Shown here in pieces: positions 36,200 to 47,783 of a stretch of DNA of 64,000 bases. Below the pieces are notes generated by a model that was given only the letters and a program-made list of their open reading frames with translations, did no database searches and was not told the origin of the DNA. The translations under genes were made by a program, and so were the position numbers. Every line of letters starts with the position of its first letter. Within the stretch, counting starts at the first letter, position 1. This DNA comes from Oreohelix idahoensis (lineage: Eukaryota; Mollusca; Gastropoda; Stylommatophora; Oreohelicidae), in contig JAMPIV010008058.1 in NCBI GenBank assembly GCA_024509875.1, forward strand, positions 378,501 through 442,500, given 5' to 3'.

Positions 36200-37246
36200 T
36201 TAAAACAACATTACTACGACCCCAAACGCCCTGGAGCTTATGGCGGAATCGCCCCCTTACAACGTAGCACCAAACTTAGTCGTAAAAAAATTTAAGAGTG
36301 GTTAGGCCATCAGGACAGCTACACCCTACATAAACCCGTGCGCAGAAAATTTAAACGACATACGACCATTGCAGGTGGTATCGACCAACAGTTCCAGGCT
36401 GATTTAATTGACTTGCGAGGTTTAAAAAGATTCAACGATGGGTATTCCTATCTAGTAACGTGTATTGACGTGTTTAGTAAATTCGCTTGGGCTGTTCCTC
36501 TGAAAAACAAGACTGGGACAGCTTTAGTAGCAGCGGTAAAGACAATTTTTAACAGTCGCAAACCGATAAATTTTCAAACAGACAAAGTTAGTGAGTTTGT
36601 CAACAAAACAATCTTAAAGTTTCTTAAAGACGAAGGGGTCCATTTCTTTACTACGGAGAATGAGGATACCAAATCAGCTATCGTCGAGAGGTTTAATCGA
36701 ACCCTCAAAGAAAAAACGTGGCGTTACTTTACCAAAATCAACAGTCTTCGCTACGTCGACGTGATACAACAACTGGTCCACAACTACAACAATTCGTATC
36801 ATCGGAGTATTAAGATGGCGCCGTTGGAAGTTACCCCGAGCAATCAAGAAGAAGTGTGGCGTACTTTGTATTCGACCCCTGACGTCGTCGGTATAAAAGT
36901 CTATTTTAAAGCCGGTGATCGCGTGCGGATCGCCCAAGCCAGACAAACTTTTAAAAAGGGTTATACGCCGGCGTGGACAGAAGAGTTGTTTACGATCAGC
37001 CGACTAAACCAAACAAGACCGGTCACGTACGTCCTTAAAGACGATTCGGGTGAGGAATTGAAAGGTTCTTTTTACCAAGAAGAGCTGCAACGAGTCGGTG
37101 ACAAGATAGTTTATCGAATCGAGTCCATTTTGGAGGAACGCCGCGGTGTCAGGGGTGTAAAAGAATATTTAGTCAAATGGTTCGGTTATAACTCGTCATT
37201 CAACAGCTGGATTTCGTCCAAACAGCTAGCGAGATATCGAGACTGA
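36200..37246 (+). pseudogene. int: Polinton retrovirus-like integrase with chromodomain
   Basis: The clean frame 36338-37246 holds the rve core: D in FQADLIDL, D in NFQTDKVSEF, and E in SAIVERFNRTLKEK about 35 residues later. A valine replaces the usual glycine after the second Asp. A C-terminal chromodomain follows (VYRIESILEE, KEYLVKWFGY, SWISSKQL). The frame has no ATG at 36338, and a TAA at 36293 separates it from upstream coding-like sequence (KRPGAYGGIAPLQR, 36215-36290), so the natural start is further left. The enzyme would insert the linear DNA; the chromodomain may guide it to modified histones. Probably inactive because of the stop. Confidence 0.9.
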
Positions 37247-37487
37247 TGGATATTGAAGAAGACGTGAGCACCCCAGTTTTGAGGCCACCCCCTCCCTAGA
37301 CCGCGAGAACCTCGTTCTGGCCTTTTTTTGGGAAACTAGTTCCGTGACTAGAGATCGTTTTCATCTGTCAGATGATCGTTATATATGTCGTCATCGGTGT
37401 CTCGTTATTCAATCTGAGTCGGAGCAACGCAGAGGGACCAGACGGCAAGTTTTGGATCGCTTTAATGAGCAGTTGTCTGGGTTACAT
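37247..37487. other. Polinton intergenic stretch before Gmr1-B
   Basis: About 240 bp from the integrase stop to the GTTAC target duplication (37488-37492). A frame from 37344 into the LTR lacks an ATG and family motifs. The stretch resumes after Gmr1-B at 47009, 16 bp before the penton-like gene. Most likely the promoter/5' UTR of the capsid block. Confidence 0.5.
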
Positions 37488-37494
37488 GTTACTT

Positions 37495-39875
37495 TGGTAA
37501 AGTGGGATGATATAAATATTTATAGGGGACTTAGTGTACTGACTGAGATCAGCTGTGAAGGTATCTGTATCTAATAAGTGTAGTGTATTACAGATGACCT
37601 TACTTGCTACCACATATTTATACCTCAGTCAGAACTATTCTGGAATATTGTAATGACTACGTTGAATGTCTAGGGTATGTATATGATGAAGTGTAAGTCA
37701 CAACAACAACAGACAGATAAACAATTTAATTTATTTCACCACACGTGACAACACTGTGACACTCACACACATTTAACACTCTATAAGACTATCTTAAATG
37801 AGTCACTGGTAAATTTTCAAATATCAATATGTATTCAGTACTTTCATTAATGTATATGTCCTGATTCAACTACAAAGTGAACCAGGAATCACAATCAAGT
37901 GTAATTACAATTTATATGTACAGAATTTATCAATATGAACCTTGTAGTGACATATTTTATTAATATTATCCTATGTGTGTCAGTTGTGTAGCAGTAATAT
38001 GAGGTAATACTGGTTTTTTTCAAGCTATGTTGGTATTTGTCATCATGACTTCAATAGTTTGTTTCTGTTGGAACTAGTATTGGAGATGTTCTCAGTTCCT
38101 GGCATTAAAACAATTAATTTCCCCTCTTATTTTTATACAATGTCAGTTTAAGATGGGGTACATAATGTTGAGCTCCGCTGGCCACATAGGCTTATCTTTC
38201 GTGATGTCGGCAGGAAAAGACTCCTCTGCTCGATTGCTCCCCTGTGTTCTGGAGACACCTCACTGTTTGCTATATGGACCAAGGAGTATGCTGTCCGCCT
38301 CTGGATTCAGCAAAGCTCTGACCAGGTGCTGCTCAATACCTTTTGGACCACGGTCCCTGAAACAAGAAGGTTGTACCTCCTACTTCAGAACTAATTTATA
38401 CTCTATTTCTACACTGAGCACAATACATAACAAACACTGAGTTCAGAGCGGTAGGCCAACTGTCAGCTTCATCTGAATTAATTTACACCAGTATATTCCT
38501 CCCTAATGGTTATCACGCCTCTGCAATTCCAGCATTATTTCTTTCTAGTCAATAAGATAGGTGTCAGTGTACTGTTTGGCAATTCCATTTAGTTTTACTT
38601 TCCTCCGACACCTTCTGTTCAGGCTGGAGCACTATAGAGGCTTTACCTCATATTCGCTACTGAACCAAACATATATACAGACATAAATTATCAATTTACA
38701 TTCAATTTTCATTAAAAAGGATATTGAATATCTCAAGCTTACCACAATTCATGGAATAATACACAGTTTCGTTGACTGGCAATGAATATAGCACAACTTC
38801 GATCTGCCGATGTCCCAGGCTTTTATTTAGAAAAATATGCACTGGTGCTCAACGCACTGGTTCTGTAGTAAGTTTATTTGCAAATGTGGTGGTGACCTGA
38901 CGCCTCTAATTGACTATATTGGCAGGTCTAACCAATCATGCCATGTTTCCACAGCTTTTCAAAAAAAGTACTCCTACTCACGTTTCCCCTGACAACACAA
39001 GATAGTATTTATAGCCCGACTAATCGTGTTTAGCCTTACATTTGTTGCGCTCCAATCAAATCGGATTTAACATGGAGACCCATTTCCCCGTACAATGGTG
39101 GGATGGTCGATTCTGATTCTAGTGTTGTCTGACACCCTCACGATTTTATTTTGGCTATAATTTGGTAATTCCTAGACTATTTGCGTAACGTTTTACATAT
39201 TCTTTGTCAGCAAGTCCTAAGGAACCCAAATATACAAATTTAAAAGAGCTAAGTGGCTGCGTTCAAAATATGCAATTTCTTCTATCTCCTGTTTACTTCG
39301 AAGATGTGGTGTCTGGGTACTGTAATGTTTTCAAACGTAAACCAGCATAATGTCATGTTTTCTAATAAGCGTTTTGTAAGTTTTAAAACCTAACTCTCGG
39401 ATGGGTAGTGTTTTTTTTTCACTGTCTATCTGAAAAAAGTTAGTGCTAGTTCCCTTACACGCGTGATGGTAGAAATTGTGTATCGCGCGACTGTGGTAGT
39501 ATTGCCTGCGTTCCGGCTTCCTGCCTCTCCCTTTCTTTCTATCTTTAGTCCATCTGCCTTTCGTTTTTTTTGTTAACGTAGTGTATAAAATGACATGAAT
39601 GGAATTTTAAATCTAGGTCAGATTGCGTATCTCAAGGTTTTTCTTAGAAAGGCAGTACACGTTTTATCGTAGAAAGCGGGTATTGCAGCAGTAGGCTTTT
39701 ACTATCAACGTGAAACGTTACAATTTGCAGACGAAGTAGAAAACAAGGGGGATTACGAGTACAGTCATTGTGACAGCACTGTTCTTTACCATTCTTCTTT
39801 CCTTTTAGTGAATTATGTGTTAGGCTTTACATTTACTTTTTAATTTATATATGTCGAGTAGAATTTCTCACGACA
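37495..39875 (-). repeat. Gmr1-B 3' LTR
   Basis: 2381 bp, begins TGGTAAAGTGGG and ends TTCTCACGACA on the plus strand; nearly identical to 44600-47003 with scattered substitutions and a few indels (for example near 39100 versus 46210). A 95-codon frame at 38153-38440 is repeated in the other LTR but has no known motif. Confidence 0.95.
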
Positions 39876-39892
39876 AATCCTCCCCACTTAAA
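39876..39892 (-). promoter_or_regulatory. Gmr1-B polypurine tract
   Basis: AAGTGGGGAGGATT on the minus strand lies immediately upstream of the 3' LTR, the position of the plus-strand primer. Confidence 0.85.
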
Positions 39893-39942
39893 ACAGACGT
39901 TATATGTCAGTCTGTAATTCTATATACACATATAGAAATTTA

Positions 39943-42462
39943 TTATTTTTCCTGGGGTTTAGGGTGATTCTCATCACACGGATGGCGGCTTAAAAAATCT
40001 GCTCCCAGATTTGTTTTTTCACTTATATACTCTATGCTGAACTCAAATGGCTGCATCAATAAATACCAACGGAGTAATCTAGAATTCTCATGTCTAGCCT
40101 GTGCTAAAAACGACAAAGGTTTGTGATCCGTTTGCAACTTAAATGCCTTTCCATACAGATAAATATTGAATTTCTTTATCGCCCATATTACTGCAAGACA
40201 TTCTTTTTCGCTAGTTGAGTAATTGGTTTCAGCTTTATTCAACTTTCTGCTAGCATATGCCACTGGGCTTAATTCCCCATCCAATGCATCTGATTTCTGT
40301 AGCAGAGTTGCACCTAACCCAATATTACTGGCATCCGTCCTTACTATGAATTCTTGACTTAAGTCAGGTAATTTTAAAATAGGTTTGCTTGTGAGCTTTT
40401 CCTTCAATTCCTGGTAAGCCATTTCACATTGTGGTGTCCATGTAATTCGATCTGGATGTCCTTTACGTGTCAAATCAGTTAACGGTGCACATATGGAATT
40501 AAAGTTTTTGATATACTTCTGGTAGAAACCACATAATGAGACAAAGGATCTCACGTCTTTCTTGGTTTGTGGTCTCGGGGCTTTCTTTAGTTTCTCTAAA
40601 TTCTTTGGGTCAGGGGTCATGTTTCCCTGATAAACTGTGTGTCCCAAGAATTCTAATTCTTTACATCCAACGCAACATTTGGTTGGTCGGGCTGTTAAAT
40701 TCGCTTCCCTAAGTCGATTAAACAGCATGTTCAGAGAGTCAATGTGCTCCTCAAATGTTTCTGTTGCTATAAGGATATCATCCATGAAATTTGTGATGCA
40801 TGGGTTATTCAGAGGGTCCAATAATTTTCTCATCATTCTAGAGAAAACACTAGGCGCATTCTTCAATCCAAATGGCAATCTATTAAACTCATAGTGTCCT
40901 TCTGAGGTACTAAAAGCTAGGTATGGTCTAACCTCAGGCTTTACTGGAATCTGATAGTATCCTTTACTCAGATCCACTTTTGAGAAATATTTAGCTTTAT
41001 TTAGTCTGGCAAACAACTGATTTGTATCCGGCAATGGATCCACCTGTCCTTCTGTAATAGCATTCAGTCTCCTGTAATCTATACAGAGTCTATGTTCTCC
41101 AGAGGGCTTCCTTAAGAGTACAACACCGGAACTATACGAAGATTCACTGTGTGAAATAATTCCTTCCTTCAACAAATAGTCTATCTCTTCCTTCAAAGCT
41201 TTCTCCTTAGCAAAAGGAATCGAATATGGTTTCATACAGACAGGTGTGGGGTCTATCAGTTTCATATCATATTCCAATAGGTTTGTATGCCCTGGTCGGT
41301 CTGTTAACACCTCTGCATGATTATTTAGAACCTGTTGCACTCTCTCTTTCTGAGTTTTCGTTAAATGTGTACTGATTTTCACCTGTGCCGCTGTCTCACA
41401 GGGGTGTAATGGATATTCAAATGATGAAAGTGGTTCCTTTTTCATCTCCATGGCAATGGACAAGGTCAACAAGTGTGTCTCTTCCTGATGTTCTCTTTCC
41501 AAATATTTCTTCAGGAGATTCACATGATAGATTTTTTCTTTCCCCTTCTTATCTATCTTATAATTGGTTCTAGACACCTTCTCTAGAACTGTATATGGAC
41601 CTTGCCATCCAATTTGTAACTTATTCTGGCTACCGGGCAGAAGAAGCAGTACCTTCTCTCCCACAGCCAAATTTCTGTCTTTAGCTTTCCTGTTATAATA
41701 GGCAGCATGTTTCTTCCTGGCTTGTTTCAAATTTTCATTGGCAAGTTTCCAGCCAGTTTTTAAACGAGTGGTCAGCTCATTCACATATTGGTATGAGGAG
41801 GTAATATTTTCCTCTGCTTTTTCATCCGTCCACGTTCTTAACAGCGCTTCAAGTGGACTTTTTATTGGCCTTCCAAACAATAATGTTGCCGGGGCCATAC
41901 CGGTTGAACTATGGGGTACCTCCCGATAAGCAAAGAGGGCGGCGTGCAGGTACTGGTCCCATGTATCTGGTTTTTCGTGTGCCAACTTTCTCAGGATCGA
42001 CATCAACGTGCCATTAAATCTTTCCACTTGGCCGTTCCCTTGGGGGTGGTACACACTACAATGGAAGTGTTTGGCCTGGAAGATCCTGAAAACTTCTTCA
42101 GTTAGTTTCCCCTTGAACTGAGAGCCATTATCAGTCAAGATTTGATTGGGAAAGCCTAACCTTGTGAAAATTGTGAGCAATGCCTCTGCCACATGTTTAG
42201 AATCAATCGATGACAGGGCTACCGCCTCTCCCCACATAGAACAAGTGTCCACCAGAGTCAGAATGTAGCTGTTCCTTCTCTTGGTTCGGGTGAGAGGTCC
42301 CACAAGATCCACGGCAACTCTCTCAAAGGGTGTTCCCACTATGGGCATTTCCCCCAGAGTTGCTGGTGCAGTCCAATGTTTAGGTGCTACTCGTTGGCAC
42401 TCTGGACAGGATTTTACATATCGTTTGATATCTTCAGTTATCCTGGCCAGAAATAGTGACAA
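39943..42462 (-). CDS. pol: Gmr1-B pol: integrase core, RT and RNase H
   Basis: 839-codon open frame. It begins inside the integrase zinc site (CPECQ at 19-23). Integrase core has D52 (VAVDLVGPL), D111 (ILTDNGSQF) and E147 (GNGQVERFNGTL). A GPY/F-type module follows near 280-318 (IGWQGPYTVLEK). RT: LCIDYRRLN, SKVDLSKGYYQI, LPFGLKNAPSVF and catalytic FMDD at 559-562. RNase H: IVRTDASNIGLG (D710) to GADFLSRH. Integrase before RT is the Gmr1 order. The upstream zinc-site histidines are in the next ORF (42438-43085), out of frame because of an indel near 42450. Proteolysis would be by the upstream protease. Confidence 0.95.
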   Translation of the reverse strand: MSLFLARITEDIKRYVKSCPECQRVAPKHWTAPATLGEMPIVGTPFERVAVDLVGPLTRTKRRNSYILTLVDTCSMWGEAVALSSIDSKHVAEALLTIFTRLGFPNQILTDNGSQFKGKLTEEVFRIFQAKHFHCSVYHPQGNGQVERFNGTLMSILRKLAHEKPDTWDQYLHAALFAYREVPHSSTGMAPATLLFGRPIKSPLEALLRTWTDEKAEENITSSYQYVNELTTRLKTGWKLANENLKQARKKHAAYYNRKAKDRNLAVGEKVLLLLPGSQNKLQIGWQGPYTVLEKVSRTNYKIDKKGKEKIYHVNLLKKYLEREHQEETHLLTLSIAMEMKKEPLSSFEYPLHPCETAAQVKISTHLTKTQKERVQQVLNNHAEVLTDRPGHTNLLEYDMKLIDPTPVCMKPYSIPFAKEKALKEEIDYLLKEGIISHSESSYSSGVVLLRKPSGEHRLCIDYRRLNAITEGQVDPLPDTNQLFARLNKAKYFSKVDLSKGYYQIPVKPEVRPYLAFSTSEGHYEFNRLPFGLKNAPSVFSRMMRKLLDPLNNPCITNFMDDILIATETFEEHIDSLNMLFNRLREANLTARPTKCCVGCKELEFLGHTVYQGNMTPDPKNLEKLKKAPRPQTKKDVRSFVSLCGFYQKYIKNFNSICAPLTDLTRKGHPDRITWTPQCEMAYQELKEKLTSKPILKLPDLSQEFIVRTDASNIGLGATLLQKSDALDGELSPVAYASRKLNKAETNYSTSEKECLAVIWAIKKFNIYLYGKAFKLQTDHKPLSFLAQARHENSRLLRWYLLMQPFEFSIEYISEKTNLGADFLSRHPCDENHPKPQEK

Positions 42463-43085
42463 GCTATTCGCTGTCCTGTTGCGCTGATTCCCATATGACC
42501 ACTGAAGGGAATCGCATGCCCTAGTTCCAACACTTTAGTCCTATATGAAGTGGGAAGGACCAGCTGTCCGTGACCATTGGATTCAGATCCAGCCTTCCTA
42601 TATATCAGCTTGTTCTTCATATAAAACTCTCCCTTGCCTGGAGGTGTATGAGATTTGGGCAACTTCTTGAAACACGGCTTGAGTGTTTTGTCCTCAGCCT
42701 GTGCCTTCCTCATCTCATCTGGATGAGTATTTATTGGATTATCCTCCTCCTTTTTAGACTGTGATCTGGTCTTCACTGTTGCCAATATCACAGGTCTCTT
42801 GGGATTCCCCAAGAAGACATATCTACACCCCAATATCAGAGGGTAGATTGGCTCATTTATCACTGCTGCTTTTATGATTCCTTCCACATATCGCGTTTTC
42901 ACCTTTATCCGGGCGACGGGAAGTGTCATGGTAGCTACATCCTTGGTTGCAGTTTGAATCTCCACTGTTTCTGTGGTGTATTGATCGGCCTGCACCAGGT
43001 GAGAACTCACAACGGAATCGTAATCTAAACCGGTATCATATAAACATCTTATAGTGACACCATTACAGATGACATCTTCACACAC
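42438..43085 (-). pseudogene. pol: Gmr1-B protease and integrase HHCC domain start
   Basis: Frame of ~215 codons overlapping the gag end by 8 nt in another phase. CLYDTGLDYDSVV provides the DTG of a retroviral aspartic protease. The C-terminal part has H...H of the integrase zinc domain (LGHAIPFSGHMG), ending FWPG before a frameshift; the C..C half continues in the 839-codon frame. No ATG is needed if it is expressed from gag by frameshift; the annotated start is only the open-frame limit. Confidence 0.88.
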
Positions 43086-44406
43086 TGGGGGGTGGTATGG
43101 TTCCTGTAGTTCTGCAGGTTTGACCTTTTTTTTTGTTTTTCCCAGATGTCATAGCAGCACAATGAGGAGGTTTCCTTCTACAATGGTCAGTGTCATGATT
43201 GTTCATCTTACAATTTTTACACCACCTTTTTCCTTGGTTGAAAGATTTTCTTTCATCATATTTCCTTTCATCGAATTGTGGGGTTTTATTTTTATTGTCA
43301 TACCGTGGCCTATCAAATTGGTGCTTACCTTTGTTTTGATCCCTAGGATCAAATTTATTCAAGTTCTGTGGTGCCCTAAAATTATCCACTTGTTTCTTTT
43401 TATTACCTGTTACCTCTGCTTGAGCTGCTTGATACCTTTCAGCAACATTTAGCAACTCACCCAGCCTCTCTGCACCTTGTTCCATGAGAAACTTTCTCAG
43501 GTCTGGAGCCATGGACTCTCTTAGTTGTTCTATAAGGACCATTTCCTTAAGATCTTGGGTTTTCCCCAGAGAAGTCCATTTCTCCAAGTATGTCTCTATT
43601 CGTGCAGAGAACTGGCGATAGGTTTCACCTGACAGTAGTTTAGCATTCCTAAATTTTTTCCTATAAAATTCTGCGTTCTTTTCATATCTTAACAAAAGAG
43701 CCTGCTTTAGCATGTCATAATTTTCCTGATCACCTCTGCTCATTTTAGCAAAAACTTCATAAGCTGCCCCACGAAGCCCTTGAGATAACTTTAAGCTCCA
43801 CCTTTCTCTCTCTAACCCATATGTGGTAGCTAATAGTTCATATCTATTTAGATAGCTCTCAATATCATCGTCTTTCTCAACAAAATGATCTAAATGAAAA
43901 TTCATAGCTGAGGTTGAGGCTCCTTGGCTAGCAGTGGCATCAGAGGCAAAGGGACTGGCACCATTTTCAGGAGCATGGCCTTGAAACTCAAACTCCCTTA
44001 GTCGTAACTCATGTTCCCTTTGTAATCTCTTCTCCTCCTTTTCTGCTTCCCTTTCTGCAGCTAATCTCTTTTCTTCTCTTTCTGCAGCTAATTTCTTTTC
44101 TTCTCTTTCTGCAGCTAATTTCTTCTCTTCTCTTTCTGCAGCCTGTCTTCTTTCCTCGGCTTCCAATGCTTTAGCCTCTTTGTCAGCCTCAATCTGCAAC
44201 CTCTTAGCCTCAGCCTCAGCCTCAAATTGCAGCCTCTTAGTCTCAGCCTCTAACTTTCTTTCGGCCTCTTTTTCTAATCTTCTTTCTTCCCGTTCAATAT
44301 ATTTGTCACATTCAGCAGTGACATAAGCAATCATAATTTGCCCGTCCATTCCTAACTCTTTCGCAGTCTGTACAGCAGCAGATCGAAATTTTGCCAAGTC
44401 GGCCAT
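43078..44406 (-). CDS. gag: Gmr1-B gag
   Basis: 442 codons from the ATG at 44406 (MADLAKFRSAAVQ). Residues ~35-135 form a highly charged coiled coil with repeated AAEREEKKL units. The central part (~165-320) is a retrotransposon gag capsid-like domain (YLNRYELLATTYGLERERW, LLSGETYRQFSARIETYLEKW). A CX2CX4HX4C zinc knuckle follows (WCKNCKMNNHDTDHC). It would assemble the particle and bind element RNA. Intact. Confidence 0.93.
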   Translation of the reverse strand: MADLAKFRSAAVQTAKELGMDGQIMIAYVTAECDKYIEREERRLEKEAERKLEAETKRLQFEAEAEAKRLQIEADKEAKALEAEERRQAAEREEKKLAAEREEKKLAAEREEKRLAAEREAEKEEKRLQREHELRLREFEFQGHAPENGASPFASDATASQGASTSAMNFHLDHFVEKDDDIESYLNRYELLATTYGLERERWSLKLSQGLRGAAYEVFAKMSRGDQENYDMLKQALLLRYEKNAEFYRKKFRNAKLLSGETYRQFSARIETYLEKWTSLGKTQDLKEMVLIEQLRESMAPDLRKFLMEQGAERLGELLNVAERYQAAQAEVTGNKKKQVDNFRAPQNLNKFDPRDQNKGKHQFDRPRYDNKNKTPQFDERKYDERKSFNQGKRWCKNCKMNNHDTDHCRRKPPHCAAMTSGKNKKKGQTCRTTGTIPPPSV

Positions 44407-44575
44407 TGTCTAACATACAAATGTAACAATTCAATCTATCAATATTTATCTAATGACAACAACAGGCACTGAGAGCTCAACGTTATTTATTTTCACCCAA
44501 GGATACGTTTTTAATTTCTATTATTCCCTGAAGTGAATTACCCCCAATATTTTTAATAGGGAAAGATTCAAAATC

Positions 44576-44592
44576 CCGAGAGCGAGACCCCA
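44576..44592 (-). promoter_or_regulatory. Gmr1-B primer binding site
   Basis: TGGGGTCTCGCTCTCGG on the minus strand, seven nt inside the 5' LTR, starts with the TGG that pairs with a tRNA CCA end. The tRNA was not identified. Confidence 0.6.
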
Positions 44593-44599
44593 ATATATG

Positions 44600-47003
44600 T
44601 GGTAAAGTGGGATGATATAAATATTTATAGGGGACTTAGTGTACTGACTGAGATCAGCTGTGAAGGTATCTGTATCTAATAAGTGTAGTGTATTACAGAT
44701 GACCTTACTTGCTACCATATATTTATACCTCAGTCAGAATTATTCTGGAATATTGTAATGACTACGTTGAATGTCTAGGGTATGTATATGATGAAGTGTA
44801 AGTCACAACAACAACAGACAGATAAACAATTTAATTTATTTCACCACACGTGACAACACTGTGACACTCACACACATTTAACACTCTATACGACTATCTT
44901 AAATGAGTCACTAGTAAATTTTCAAATTTCAATATGTATTCAGTACTTTCATTAATGTATATGTCCTGATTCAACTACAAAGTGAACCAGGAATCACAAT
45001 CAAGTGTAAATACAATTTATATGTACAGAATTTATCAATATGAAACTTGTAGTGACATATTTTATTAATATTATCCTATGTGTGTCAGTTGTGTAGTAGT
45101 AATATGAGGTAATACTGGTTTTTTTTTTCAAGCTATGTTGGTATTTGTCATCATGACTTCAATAGTTTGTTTCTGTTGGAACTAGTATTGGAGATGTTCT
45201 CAGTTCCTGGCATTAAAACAATTAATTTCCCCTCTTATTTTTATACAATGTCAGTTTAAGATGGGGTACATAATGTTGAGCTCCGCTGGCCACATAGGCT
45301 TATCTTTCGTGATGTCGGCAGGAAAAGACTCCTCTGCTCGATTGCTCCCCTGTGTTCTGGAGACACCTCACTGTTTGCTATATGGACCAAGGAGTATGCT
45401 GTCCGCCTCTGGATTCAGCAAAGCTCTGACCAGGTGCTGCTCAATAACTTTTGGACCACGGTCCCTGAAACAAGAAGGTTGTACCTCCTACTTCAGAACT
45501 AATTTATACTCTATTTCTACACTGAGCACAATACATAACAAACACTGAGTTCAGAGCGGTAGGCCAACTGTCAGCTTCATCTGAATTAATTTACACCAGT
45601 ATATTCCTCCCTAATGGTTATCACGCCTCTGCTATTCCAGCATTATTTCTTTCTAGTCAATAAGATAGGTGTCAGTGTACTGTTTGGCAATTCCATTTAG
45701 TTTTACTTTCCTCCGACACCTTCTGTTCAGGCTGGAGCACTATAGAGGCTTTACCTCATATTCGCTACTGAACTACACATATATACAGACATAAATTATC
45801 AATTTACATTCAATTTTCATTAAAAAGGATATTGAATATCTCAAGCTTACCACAATTCATGGAATAATACACAGTTTCGTTGACTGGCAATGAATATAGC
45901 ACAACTTCGATCTGCCGATGTCCCAGGCTTTTATTTAGAAAAATATGCACTGGTGCTCAACGCACTGGTTCTGTAGTAAGTTTATTTGCAAATGTGGTAG
46001 TGACCTGACGCCTCTAATTGACTATATTGGCAGGTCTAACCAATCATGCCATGTTTACACAGCTTTTAAAAAAAAGTACTCCTACTCACGTTTCCCCTGA
46101 CAACACAAGATAGTATTTATAGCCCGACTAATCGTGTTTAGCCTTACATTTGTTGCGCTCCAATCAAATCGGATTTAACATGGAGACCCATTTCCCGTAC
46201 AATGGTGGGGTGAAAATCTGCCACTGAGCGATTCTGATTCTAGTGTTGTCTGACACCCTCACGATTTTATTTTGGCTATAATTTGGTAATTCCTAGACTA
46301 TTTGCGTAACGTTTTACATATTCTTTGTCAGCAAGTCCTAAGGAACCCAAATATACAAATTTAAAAGAGCTAAGTGGCTGCGTTCAAAATATGCAATTTC
46401 TTCTACCTCCTGTTTACTTCGAAGATGTGGTGTCTGGGTACTGTAATGTTTTCAAACGTAAACCAGCATAATGTCATGTTTTCTAATAAGCGTTTTGTAA
46501 GTTTTAAAACCTAACTCTCGGATGGGTAGTGTTTTTTTTCTCACTGTCTATCTGAAAAAAAGTTAGTGCTAGTGGCCTTACACGCGTGATGGTAGAAATT
46601 GTGTATCGCACGACTGTGGTAGTATTGCCTGCGTTCCGGCTTCCTGCCTCTCCCTTTCTTTCTATCTTTAGTCCATCTGCCTTTCGTTTTTTTTTTTTTG
46701 GTAACGTAGTGTATAAAATGACATGAATGGAATTTTAAATCTAGGTCAGATTGCGTATCTCAAGGTTTTTCTTAGAAAGGCAGTACACGTTTTATCGTAG
46801 AAAGCGGGTATTGCAGCAGTAGGCTTTTACTATCAACGTGAAACGTTACAATTTGCAGACGAAGTAGAAAACAAGGGGGATTACGAGTACAGTCATTGTG
46901 ACAGCACTGTTCTTTACCATTCTTCTTTCCTTTTAGTGAATTATGTGTTAGGCTTTACATTTACTTTTTAATTTATATATGTGGAGTAGAATTTCTCACG
47001 ACA
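44600..47003 (-). repeat. Gmr1-B 5' LTR
   Basis: 2404 bp; on the minus strand begins TGTCGTGAGAAATTCTAC and ends CACTTTACCA. Promoter and RNA start are expected inside it but were not located. A 193-bp leader (44407-44599) separates it from the gag start. Confidence 0.95.
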
Positions 47004-47024
47004 GTTACCTAACCCTAAGATAGG

Positions 47025-47783
47025 ATGAGTTTTTACGTGACTTTGCCCAGCAATGCCTCGATGAAAATATACCCAAACAATAACGCCGGTCACTTTTTCG
47101 TCAAATTGCCACAGACTATAGACTTTACTTCACGTTACGAGGTTGGTTTGGTTGAGATTCAATTTTCCAAAAGTTATTTTAACGTGCTAGAGGATGATGT
47201 ATGGCTACATTACTTTCCCAACAAAGAAGATGAGTCTATACTACTCACGTTACCTGCTGGTCTATACACGTCACCCGACACGCTGATCGACGAGTTGAAT
47301 CGTTTGCTTTTAGCGACTGATGAGGATGAAAAAGCCCGAGTTAGATTCCATTTTAACAATAATAAGGCCACCTTGAATCTGTATGATCCGGAGGTTGAAG
47401 TTAGAATTAGCGAGACGTTGAAACACATGTTAGGTTTTCCTGCCTCACTCGCCACAGACATTGACTCAATACTACGAGGCGAGACTGAAGTACAAATGGA
47501 TAGCGACATGAAAAATGTATACGTGTACTGCGATCTCGTAGCGGCGAGACCGGTTGGAGATGCCTCTGTCCCTTTGTTGCGGATTGTTCCTATTTTGGAT
47601 AGGACTACCGCTTCTGTATTCAGGATTTACGACAAACCACACTACGTACCGCTGAGCCGTTTTTCGTTTGACGCGGTAGAAATCCTTTTAACTAACGATC
47701 AGGGTAAGACTATCCCATTCACTAGCGGAGCTTCGGTGTTGACACTACATTTCCGAACTCACAGACGGTTTGATTTTGACTAG
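47025..47783 (+). CDS. Polinton penton-like minor capsid protein
   Basis: 252-codon intact frame starting MSFYVTLPSNASMKIYPNNN. The N-terminal pattern (NAGHFFVKLPQTIDF, YEVGLVEIQFSKSYFNV) is characteristic of the Polinton minor capsid protein, predicted in the literature to have a single jelly-roll fold and form pentons at capsid vertices. It is the first gene of the plus-strand morphogenesis block after the Gmr1-B insertion and its ATG lies 16 bp past the target duplication. The stop overlaps the start region of the next ORF by 14 nt, suggesting a compact virus-like arrangement. No defect seen. Confidence 0.85.
   Translation: MSFYVTLPSNASMKIYPNNNAGHFFVKLPQTIDFTSRYEVGLVEIQFSKSYFNVLEDDVWLHYFPNKEDESILLTLPAGLYTSPDTLIDELNRLLLATDEDEKARVRFHFNNNKATLNLYDPEVEVRISETLKHMLGFPASLATDIDSILRGETEVQMDSDMKNVYVYCDLVAARPVGDASVPLLRIVPILDRTTASVFRIYDKPHYVPLSRFSFDAVEILLTNDQGKTIPFTSGASVLTLHFRTHRRFDFD

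Larger units (their letters stand above)
37495..47003 (-). mobile_element. Gmr1-B: Gmr1-like LTR retrotransposon inside the Polinton
   Basis: 9.5-kb minus-strand element with ~2.4-kb LTRs at 37495-39875 (3' LTR) and 44600-47003 (5' LTR). GTTAC occurs on both sides (37488-37492, then two extra T, and 47004-47008), consistent with a 5-bp target duplication. Order on the minus strand is gag, protease, integrase, RT, RNase H, with integrase before RT as in Gmr1-type Ty3/gypsy elements. Only one clear frameshift in pol is seen, and the LTRs are nearly identical, so it is the youngest layer of the nest. Confidence 0.94.

Noticed and set aside
36338..37246. Integrase of a third LTR retrotransposon
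   Set aside because: It has a C-terminal chromodomain, no linked gag, RT or LTR, and lies in the usual Polinton gene order next to the ATPase, so it is the Polinton integrase.
38153..38440. 95-codon frame conserved in both Gmr1-B LTRs (also 45261-45548)
   Set aside because: The two copies agree because the LTRs are nearly identical. No family motif is recognisable, and open frames of this size are expected by chance in 2.4 kb.
44563..44592. tRNA gene 3' half near the Gmr1-B primer site
   Set aside because: The segment resembles a T-loop followed by an acceptor end, but spacing does not fit a tRNA and no 5' half exists; explained as an extended primer binding site.
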